Positions 1-4,939 of a stretch of 6,114 nucleotides of DNA are shown piece by piece. The first letter of the stretch is position 1. Every line of letters begins with the position of its first letter. The stretch comes from Pseudomonadota bacterium. Its GTDB lineage: Bacteria; Pseudomonadota; Gammaproteobacteria; Burkholderiales; Sulfuricellaceae. The position numbers and the translations under genes were made by a program. The notes beneath the pieces were generated by a model. The model searched no databases, was not told the DNA's origin, and saw only the letters and a program-made list of their open reading frames with translations. Location: NCBI GenBank assembly GCA_021783895.1, contig JAJXTJ010000084.1, forward strand, positions 1-6,114. Reading direction: 5' to 3'.

Positions 1-34
1 TTCGGGGTTGAGCCACCAAAAATTTGCACGACCT

Positions 35-739
35 CTAACCGACACCTTCCAACTCGAATTTTCTTTCATCATCAGGGGTGGCTGCAACTGCAATGCCCGT
101 TAGACTCGCCCACGGATGGCTTTCGTTCTTCTGGCGTTGCCGCTCTTTCACCAGAAAAACAATGGCCAGCACCGCACACAAACCGGGGATTAATGACACG
201 ACGAAAATGGTTCGCAGCGACACATGCGCCACCAGCAGCATTGCGGTGAGCGGCCCGAGGATGGCGCCGAACGTATCCAGCGTGCGGTGAAACGCAAACG
301 CGCGTCCTATGGTTGCAGGAGTAGTGGACTCGGTCAGCAGCGCATCGCGCACCGGCGAACGGATAGACCAGCCGATCCAGCCTACCGTCCGTCCGAACAG
401 CACATGCCACCAACTCGTAGCGAGGGCAAACGTGGCTTTGCTGGCGGCAGTGATGGCATAGCCCAGAATCGCCAGTCCCTTGCGCTTGCCGATGCGGTCG
501 CTGTACCAGCCGGACCAAATCTGAAACAGGGTCGAGACACCATCGGCCACGCCTTCGATCAGGCCCAAGGCGAACGCCGGTGCGCCAAGCACGCTGGAGA
601 GAAACAGCGGCAGGATAGCGGTCGCCATCTCGTGGTTCCAGTCACTGAACAGGCTTGCCAGCCCCATGCCGAGGATGTTGCGATTCAACCAGCGCTGGGG
701 TGCGGGTTCGGTGACCGGGTCTGCGTGGTCGGTGGCCAT
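35..739 (-). CDS. MFS transporter, N-terminal half only (234 aa)
   Basis: This encodes the first half of a major facilitator superfamily transporter. Membrane segments run from about residue 22 to 198, roughly six in all. Motif A (GWYSDRIGKRKG) lies at 77-88 in the loop between helices 2 and 3, and the conserved RDALLTES...GRAFAFHRTLDTFGAILGP region lies at 131-163, as in full-length members. These usually have about 400 residues and 12 helices. Here the sixth helix is followed by VKERQRQKNESHPW, a short soluble tail and a TAG, so the second bundle is missing. The 34 bases beyond the stop give no obvious continuation in any frame. The start is the ATG at 739 with AAGGAG 5 nt upstream (745-750); an in-frame upstream codon at 838 lies inside the PAP2 gene and is rejected. 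It may be a truncated pseudogene, or a half transporter whose partner lies to the left of the window. Substrate unknown. Confidence 0.85.
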   Translation of the reverse strand: MATDHADPVTEPAPQRWLNRNILGMGLASLFSDWNHEMATAILPLFLSSVLGAPAFALGLIEGVADGVSTLFQIWSGWYSDRIGKRKGLAILGYAITAASKATFALATSWWHVLFGRTVGWIGWSIRSPVRDALLTESTTPATIGRAFAFHRTLDTFGAILGPLTAMLLVAHVSLRTIFVVSLIPGLCAVLAIVFLVKERQRQKNESHPWASLTGIAVAATPDDERKFELEGVG

Positions 740-744
740 GCAAT

Positions 745-750
745 CTCCTT
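745..750 (-). promoter_or_regulatory. Ribosome binding site of the MFS gene
   Basis: AAGGAG lies 5 nt before the ATG at 739, in the 37-bp gap after the PAP2 stop. It supports a start at 739 rather than the overlapping upstream codon at 838. Confidence 0.85.
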
Positions 751-776
751 CAACACAATGGGCGGCGTTCGGCCAC

Positions 777-1418
777 TCAATCATCAGACGGTATCGTTGA
801 ATGGGGCGTTGCCGCGCCGGGCAGGCAGCGGATAACAATCGTTTTCACCAGCAGAACTATTGGTAGGACGGTCAACCAACCCGCCAGCACATCGGCGGGG
901 AAATGAGCCCCCACGCTGATGCGGGAAATTCCCACCCACAGAACGAAAGCAACGAGTATGGTGCGACCGGCCTTACGTGCGACCGGCCAGAAACTCGCCC
1001 CCACCAGCATGGCGAACGAAGCATGGCCGCTCGGCAGACTGTGGTGGAATTCCGGTTCGCCGAGAATGTGCAGGCTCCCCGGCTCCAAGGCGAGGGGCGG
1101 ACGCGGGAAGTCGAGAAAGGGTTTTATCCACATGAGGAAGGCGCCGTCAGCGACATAAGCCAGACTGAACACCGCAAGCGCGCCCAGCCAGAAGATCCCC
1201 AGTTGCTGTCCGAGGCGGCTGTCATGCCGCAAGGCGCGCCCGACGACGATGAGCGCGACAATGAATGCCGCCGCGAGATAGATCGGAAAAAATTTATACT
1301 CGCCGATGCGCGTACCCAGCAGCATGAAGCCGTCGAGGTAATCACCGCGCACGTTGTTGATGACATGGAACAGCCAAACATTGGCACCGCCCCAGTCGTA
1401 GAGAATTTCCTTGAGCAT
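777..1418 (-). CDS. PAP2-family membrane phosphatase
   Basis: This is a 213-aa inner-membrane lipid or polyprenyl phosphate phosphatase of the PAP2/type 2 phosphatidic acid phosphatase family. All three catalytic motifs are intact: KPFLDFPRP at 99-107 (K-x6-RP), PSGH at 129-132, and SRISVGAHFPAD at 165-176 (SR-x5-H-x3-D). His132 and His172 are the expected acid/base and nucleophile. About five or six membrane helices are visible (roughly 45-60, 72-98, 133-147, 152-168, 178-196). Family members act on undecaprenyl pyrophosphate, phosphatidylglycerol phosphate or phosphatidic acid; the sequence does not decide which. The start is the ATG at 1418, with GAAAGG a few bases upstream as a moderate ribosome binding site. 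The MFS gene begins 37 bp after its stop, probably in the same transcript. Confidence 0.95.
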   Translation of the reverse strand: MLKEILYDWGGANVWLFHVINNVRGDYLDGFMLLGTRIGEYKFFPIYLAAAFIVALIVVGRALRHDSRLGQQLGIFWLGALAVFSLAYVADGAFLMWIKPFLDFPRPPLALEPGSLHILGEPEFHHSLPSGHASFAMLVGASFWPVARKAGRTILVAFVLWVGISRISVGAHFPADVLAGWLTVLPIVLLVKTIVIRCLPGAATPHSTIPSDD

Positions 1419-1591
1419 TTACACCCTTTCAAATTGCCACAAAAATCCAGCGTTCACCTACTGTAATATCAACCCGCATTACCCTATGCTGCTTCATTCG
1501 CAAAAACCTTTCTGTACAAGTCTTCGCCATAACTTGTCGCCAACGGCTCGCCTTCCACCAGCCTGCTGGACTGCACGGGCAATAACCCTGG

Positions 1592-1672
1592 TCAGGTGGT
1601 CGGGACGATGACAACGTCCCGACCCATTTGCATCAACGTCAATTCATATCCGTTCCTTGCCGATGTTTCCAT
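1592..1672 (-). CDS. Possible 26-codon ORF, in-phase coding may continue after its TGA
   Basis: An ATG at 1672 is preceded at 7 nt by AGGAAG, a fair ribosome binding site that overlaps the stop of the hydrophobic frame. It encodes METSARNGYELTLMQMGRDV followed by VIVPTT, then TGA. The same phase stays open for 35 more codons, to a TAG at 1484-1486, with soluble-protein-like content (LVEGEPLATSYGEDLYRKVF). The whole could be a 61-residue protein broken by one stop, a short peptide followed by unrelated sequence, or chance. No family is recognised. The inverted repeat at 1598-1624 lies inside the 26-codon part. Confidence 0.28.
   Translation of the reverse strand: METSARNGYELTLMQMGRDVVIVPTT
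1598..1624. repeat. Perfect 10-bp inverted repeat (hairpin)
   Basis: GGTCGGGACG (1598-1607) pairs perfectly with CGTCCCGACC (1615-1624) around a 7-nt loop. The stem is GC-rich and should be stable in RNA from either strand. There is no T-run after it on either strand, so it is not a canonical intrinsic terminator. It could slow polymerase, protect transcript ends of the upstream operon, or bind a protein as DNA. Its position about 250 bp after the HAD stop and 180 bp before the PAP2 start suits a boundary element. Confidence 0.55.
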
Positions 1673-1684
1673 ACATGAGCTTCC

Positions 1685-1822
1685 TCAAACGACGTGTAAA
1701 AAATAGCCTAGAACCGCCAGCAGTCCGCCTGCGATCATGAGCGCAAAGCCCCAGCAAATCTTGCAGCTCGCCGTGGTGTATCCGATGCCGGCACCGAGCC
1801 CACCCAAACAGCCTATGGTCAC
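1685..1822 (-). CDS. Possible small membrane protein (45 codons), unrecognised
   Basis: The minus strand has an open frame whose product would be strongly hydrophobic: a Gly-rich segment (TIGCLGGLGAGIGYTTA), a short turn with SCKICW (a CxxC pair), then a second segment (GFALMIAGGLLAVLGYFLHVV) and a TGA stop. Two membrane helices joined by a cysteine pair would be a sensible small protein. The only normal start in frame is the GTG at 1822, and it has no clear ribosome binding site; the frame is open upstream to 1861. A GTG at 1865 in another frame begins KERFLSIPNG, so one indel could join a better N-terminus to this body, meaning a frameshifted gene is possible. The stop overlaps AGGAAG, which would serve the next small frame. 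No family is recognised. Confidence 0.35.
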   Translation of the reverse strand: MTIGCLGGLGAGIGYTTASCKICWGFALMIAGGLLAVLGYFLHVV

Positions 1823-1869
1823 CGCGACGGCAACCGTTTGGAATCGACAAGAATCTCTCTTTCACTGGC

Positions 1870-2340
1870 CTACACCCGTAGCGTGGCAACAAGCCGTTGC
1901 GGATAGAGCAGCAAGCCCAGCGCAGTGTTGATATCAGGCACTGCCACTTTCGCCGCCAGCAGGGTTTCAACCGCAACCCCCTCACCCTGCATTACGGCGA
2001 TACCAAGCGCTGCCGCCGCGAGCATCAGGCGGTCGTTGCGTCCGTTGCCGATACAGACACAGTTCGATGCGCCCAGGTTTTCCACGTAGCGCAGCTTGGC
2101 GGAATTCTGGTTGCCGGGCGGAAGAATAACGAGTTGGCAAGGGATTCCGGCGAGTGCTTCCTTGGCGTGACTGAAGGTGTCCGCCGTCACTACGTGAATC
2201 GCAAGTTTTTCGGCCAGACAGCAGAGCGCATCCCGCACGCCAGGCAGCAGCACTCCGTCGCAGGCCAGGGTGCCGTTGAAATCCGCCACCAGGTAATCGA
2301 GGCGCAGGGTTTCCGCGCCGGGAATGGCGATTTCAAGCAT
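1870..2340 (-). CDS. HAD-superfamily protein, soluble P-type-ATPase-like
   Basis: This is a 156-aa soluble protein with a minimal HAD core. Motif I is D20-F-N-G-T-L: Asp20 would be the phosphorylated nucleophile, but the usual second acid of HAD phosphatases (DxD) is Asn22. A DxxGT motif is typical of P-type ATPases (DKTGT). Motif II is Thr52 in HVVTAD, the motif III lysine is probably Lys82, and motif IV is GNGRND at 98-103, comparable to the P-type GDGxND. There is no cap domain and no membrane segment, which matches stand-alone 'soluble P-type ATPase' proteins (COG4087-like). Their physiological substrate is poorly known. The start is the ATG at 2340 with AAGGAG 6 nt upstream (2347-2352); an in-frame codon at 2400 lies deep in the previous gene and is rejected. 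It overlaps the zinc-ribbon gene by 8 nt and is the last confident gene of the right-hand operon. Whether it hydrolyses phosphate esters with Asn in motif I is open. Confidence 0.88.
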   Translation of the reverse strand: MLEIAIPGAETLRLDYLVADFNGTLACDGVLLPGVRDALCCLAEKLAIHVVTADTFSHAKEALAGIPCQLVILPPGNQNSAKLRYVENLGASNCVCIGNGRNDRLMLAAAALGIAVMQGEGVAVETLLAAKVAVPDINTALGLLLYPQRLVATLRV

Positions 2341-2746
2341 CGGTTTCTCCTTGCTGTGGCATTGCCGCCAGCGCCCTTGCCGCGCCTTCCCGCACCGCAT
2401 GGGTATGATGCTGTGCTTGCAGTGTACTCAGGGTAGCGGTGCGTACCGTCGCATCCATTATTTGGTCGAGACTATTGACGATTTCCAGTCCTTGCACCAC
2501 ATCTGTCGGGTGGCGCAGGGCGCAGGACACCAGTGCATCCGCCGCCTCAGACTCGCCGCGCCAACCCAAAGCGATGATGGCACGCATCCGTATATCCGCC
2601 AGGGGATGCAACAGGGCATGGGTCAATTTTTCCCGGTAGCTCCTTGCGCTGAGTTCCGCCATCCGGGCGCCACAGACCGGACAGATATCCGCTTCCGCAG
2701 GAAGCGGCATGAAACAGGCCAGACAGAAGCCGGGATGTTCGCTCAT
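2333..2746 (-). CDS. Small zinc-ribbon protein with HEAT-like helical repeats
   Basis: This 137-aa protein is not recognised as a named gene. The N-terminus has two CxxC knuckles, Cys8/Cys11 and Cys22/Cys25 (CLAC and CPVC, 10 residues apart), which should bind one zinc in a ribbon. Residues about 41-130 form paired amphipathic helices resembling HEAT repeats: LLHPLADIRMRAIIALGWRG, then an ALRHPTDVVQGLEIVNSL-type unit, and a last helix AVREGAARALAAM. HEAT repeats usually serve protein binding. The start codon shares the sequence ATGA with the stop of the dynamin-like GTPase, so its translation is probably coupled to it. A partner or adaptor role for that GTPase is the simplest inference. The upstream ribosome binding site is weak, which fits coupling. 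Its stop lies inside the start region of the next gene (8-nt overlap). I am confident that it is a real gene but unsure of its function. Confidence 0.87.
   Translation of the reverse strand: MSEHPGFCLACFMPLPAEADICPVCGARMAELSARSYREKLTHALLHPLADIRMRAIIALGWRGESEAADALVSCALRHPTDVVQGLEIVNSLDQIMDATVRTATLSTLQAQHHTHAVREGAARALAAMPQQGETDA
2347..2352 (-). promoter_or_regulatory. Ribosome binding site of the HAD-like gene
   Basis: AAGGAG lies 6 nt before the ATG at 2340, inside the end of the zinc-ribbon/HEAT gene. It decides the start in favour of 2340 over the longer frame that opens at 2400. Confidence 0.85.
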
Positions 2747-4470
2747 GGCGCTTCGATCAAAGATGGCAGCCGGGCTGCGAGGTTGTTCAAGCGCGCCAGC
2801 TCCGCTGTAAGTTCTCGGGCACGGTCGTCTGCCTGTGCGGCGTTTTCCGCGCCGCTTTTCATGCCTTTTTTTACTGCTGTCGCTATGCCTTCCAGTGTGG
2901 CATCGAGGCGTTCCAGCATGGCGGCCTTGAAATCGCGCATGCTTTTGTCCAGCCGCTGGGCGAAGTCGTAGCGCACCCGCCCGGCCTGAGTGTCGGTCAG
3001 CTCACGGCCATAGTTTTGCGCTGCCTTCAGAATCAACCCGTCGCCGAGGAATTTGGGCAGCGCATGCAACAGCGAGGTGGTCATGATCTTGAGACTACCC
3101 GGCGTCTCCCAGAATTTGTAATAAAAGCCGGATTTAGTGCTCCATGCCGATTCCGCGCCGACGGCTTCGAATGGGATGGAAAACAGCTCCGACGAAAAGC
3201 GGTATAGCTGGTCTACCGTGGCATCCATTTTTCCGATGAAGCGTTCGCATATGGCTTGGAATAGGGCATCCAATTTCTCGTCTTCATCATGGCGAAAGCC
3301 ATCCCAGGCGGCGCGCACCTCATCCACCGCGTAGCGCCGCAAGTCCTCGTGCAATTCGCCGGAAGGCAGATGGCGCACGGATTCGAAATAGACTTTCAGT
3401 TTTGCCTCGATAGCGCGGGTCAGTTTTGCCTTGAAGGATTCCACGTCCGCCGTCACGTCCTGATTTGCCAAGCGTTTGACATCCGCTTCCAGCAGGATGA
3501 TGAAGTCGTACCTTTCTTGCGCAATCTCGCCGCGCTTCTTCTCGAAGGCTTCAACTTTGCGGCGCAATTCTTCCACCGGCATGGAAAGGGTAGACAGGGC
3601 AAGCTCTGCGTTGAATCGGGCCTGGGAAACGAGCCTGAGCAAACCTTTGGCGATGGAGACGACCAGTGCGTTGCCCTTGCCTTCCATCAGAAAATGTCCA
3701 AGCGCTTCGGTAAATGCAGGGAAGCGACTTTGCGCCAGCAATACTTCCGAGTCGGCCTTGCGTCCTTCAAGAGCCAGGCGGGCAGAGACCGGAAACACAG
3801 GTACCGGCTTCCCCATGGCCTCCGTCAGGACGCGGGATGCGAAGTCGGTCGATTCGGTCAAGTCTGCTTCGGAGAGCAAGTCGATCTTGTTGAGCAGGAA
3901 GAAAATCCGCCCTGCATACTCCCGTACTTCCTTGAGAAAATCGTACTCCGCCTGCCCCACCGGCTGATCCACGGACAGCAGGAACAGCACCGCGTCGGCT
4001 TTGGGCAGGAAACGGTAGGTGTTATCGGTGTTGTGCCGATATATCGAGCCGATGCCCGGCGTGTCGATGAGGCGCACGCCGTTTTTCAGCCAAGAGGAAG
4101 GCCATGCGATGCGTACTTCACCCACGCCCTTTTCGTTACCGGGATTGCCCTTTTCTGTGGCAAAGTTCCACAGAGCCTCAAGAGGTACCTGCCGTTCTGC
4201 GCCGTCCTGGAACATCACCTGCACCGCCGACTCCTTGCCGTATTCGAGGATCGTGACGATAGCGGTCAGGGGCACCACCCCCACTGGCAGGATGTCCGCG
4301 CCGATGAGGGCGTTGAGCACGCTGCTCTTCCCTCGCTTGAACTCGCCTACCGCCACCAGGTTGAACACTTTCGTGTCTGCCCGCTCTCGCAATGCACGCA
4401 ACTCGGTGGGCGGAATGCCAGCCAGCATCTCGATGTCGTCCATGCATTGCCGGAGGATTTGGAGGTTCAT
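2743..4470 (-). CDS. Dynamin-family large GTPase (bacterial dynamin-like protein)
   Basis: This is a 575-aa GTPase of the dynamin superfamily, a group that binds and remodels membranes through nucleotide-driven oligomerisation. The whole G domain is visible: P-loop GEFKRGKSS at 42-50, a switch I Thr at 69 (PLTA), DTPG at 136-139, NKID at 194-197, and a likely G5 (PVSA) near 227-230. After residue 270 comes a long helical part rich in charged residues (about 290-420) and another coiled-coil-like stretch at 490-565, as expected for the stalk/bundle regions. No strong transmembrane segment is obvious; the region around 458-485 (SLKIMTTSLLHALPKFLGDGLILKAA) is the most hydrophobic C-terminal part and could be a membrane-contact paddle. 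The start is the ATG at 4470 with GGAGG just upstream (4475-4479); a TTG at 4485 lies before that site and is rejected. The stop overlaps the next start as ATGA, which indicates translational coupling. The substrate membrane and cellular role are unknown. Confidence 0.95.
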   Translation of the reverse strand: MNLQILRQCMDDIEMLAGIPPTELRALRERADTKVFNLVAVGEFKRGKSSVLNALIGADILPVGVVPLTAIVTILEYGKESAVQVMFQDGAERQVPLEALWNFATEKGNPGNEKGVGEVRIAWPSSWLKNGVRLIDTPGIGSIYRHNTDNTYRFLPKADAVLFLLSVDQPVGQAEYDFLKEVREYAGRIFFLLNKIDLLSEADLTESTDFASRVLTEAMGKPVPVFPVSARLALEGRKADSEVLLAQSRFPAFTEALGHFLMEGKGNALVVSIAKGLLRLVSQARFNAELALSTLSMPVEELRRKVEAFEKKRGEIAQERYDFIILLEADVKRLANQDVTADVESFKAKLTRAIEAKLKVYFESVRHLPSGELHEDLRRYAVDEVRAAWDGFRHDEDEKLDALFQAICERFIGKMDATVDQLYRFSSELFSIPFEAVGAESAWSTKSGFYYKFWETPGSLKIMTTSLLHALPKFLGDGLILKAAQNYGRELTDTQAGRVRYDFAQRLDKSMRDFKAAMLERLDATLEGIATAVKKGMKSGAENAAQADDRARELTAELARLNNLAARLPSLIEAP

Positions 4471-4474
4471 CAAC

Positions 4475-4479
4475 CCTCC
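4475..4479 (-). promoter_or_regulatory. Ribosome binding site of the dynamin-like GTPase
   Basis: GGAGG within a run of G residues lies 4 nt before the ATG at 4470. It sits between that ATG and the alternative TTG at 4485, so the ATG is the likely start. Confidence 0.75.
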
Positions 4480-4507
4480 CCGCAAGCGTAATTCCTTGTA
4501 TTCATCG

Positions 4508-4927
4508 TTACCTCTTTACCCGCACCACTGTTACTGTACAGTGGGCATAGGCAATCACCTGACGTGCCACCGAGCCGATCAGCCATCGCTCGAACAGGCT
4601 GTGACCGCGATGACCCAACACGATGTGGTCTATGTCGTGGTCTTCGGCATAGAGCACGATGCTTTCGGCGGGATGCCCAATCACCACCTCGAAGTGAGCC
4701 GTCAAACCAGCGACCTGAGATTTCAGCGGCTGCAGCAAGTGGGTGTAATGGCGGCGCGAGTTTTCGATAGCTGCCTCGGTCTCCACCTCTGCACCGAATT
4801 CCGGCGGGCGTGCTACCGCCAGCACGTGCAGTTCTGCGCCGTATTTTTCCGCCAAGTCCAAGGCTAAATCGAAAGCTGCCTTGGCTGAATCCGAACCATC
4901 GTAGGCGATAAGTAGTTTTTGAAGCAT
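4508..4927 (-). CDS. Universal stress protein, UspA family, single domain
   Basis: This is a cytoplasmic nucleotide-binding stress protein of 139 aa, the usual length for one Usp domain. The N-terminal strand LLIAYDGSDSAK carries the conserved Asp (residue 10). The C-terminal part has the ATP-binding signature G-x2-G-x9-G-S, with GHRG at 105-108 and GS at 118-119, followed by the terminal strand CTVTVVRVKR. This suggests the ATP-binding UspFG/MJ0577-like group rather than the non-binding UspA type. I chose the ATG at 4927 because AAGGAG lies 6 nt upstream (4934-4939). A longer frame back to 4960 would overlap the antiporter and has no comparable site. The gap to the antiporter stop is 10 nt and the next gene begins 37 nt downstream. 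Usp proteins are often encoded beside, or fused to, ion transporters, so a regulatory or sensing link to the antiporter is plausible but inferred. Confidence 0.97.
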   Translation of the reverse strand: MLQKLLIAYDGSDSAKAAFDLALDLAEKYGAELHVLAVARPPEFGAEVETEAAIENSRRHYTHLLQPLKSQVAGLTAHFEVVIGHPAESIVLYAEDHDIDHIVLGHRGHSLFERWLIGSVARQVIAYAHCTVTVVRVKR

Positions 4928-4933
4928 GGTGTT

Positions 4934-4939
4934 CTCCTT
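4934..4939 (-). promoter_or_regulatory. Ribosome binding site of the Usp gene, overlapping the antiporter stop
   Basis: AAGGAG lies 6 nt before the ATG at 4927 and shares bases with the TAA stop of the antiporter. It fixes the Usp start at 4927 and argues against a longer N-terminus. The overlap favours re-initiation by ribosomes finishing the antiporter. Confidence 0.85.

Larger units (their letters stand above)
1419..1869. other. 451-bp stretch without a confident gene
   Basis: This stretch separates the five-gene block from the PAP2 gene. No long open frame with protein-like composition was found. It contains a hydrophobic 45-codon frame (1685-1822), a 26-codon frame with a good ribosome binding site (1592-1672) that continues in phase after a stop to 1484, and a perfect 10-bp inverted repeat (1598-1624). 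The 5' leader of the PAP2 gene must lie in 1419-1483, but no convincing promoter is visible there. The frames could be small genes or remnants of a decayed one. Confidence 0.6.

Noticed and set aside
1444..1472. Possible sigma-70 promoter for the PAP2 gene (TTGATA, 17 nt, TGGATT)
   Set aside because: The -35 is good but the -10 matches only three of six bases, which is too weak to report.
1592..1594. The in-phase TGA as a selenocysteine codon
   Set aside because: No hairpin with a typical bacterial SECIS loop is evident just after the TGA, and the flanking residues match no selenoprotein family I know.
1429..1614. 61-codon minus-strand frame upstream of the PAP2 gene
   Set aside because: No ribosome binding site and a composition unlike a protein; another phase of the same stretch looks more coding-like.
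1644..1985. 113-codon minus-strand frame starting inside the HAD gene
   Set aside because: Arg/Cys/Trp-rich product overlapping the HAD gene by more than 100 nt; looks like off-frame translation, although its middle part could supply the N-terminus of a frameshifted small gene.
2747..2971. Plus-strand Ser/Ala-rich frame opposite the GTPase 3' end
   Set aside because: Part of a shadow frame spanning several minus-strand genes; no independent coding signal.
3289..4491. 400-codon plus-strand open frame opposite the dynamin-like GTPase
   Set aside because: Low-complexity His/Gln/Arg-rich product, no start context, and the opposite strand holds all GTPase motifs.
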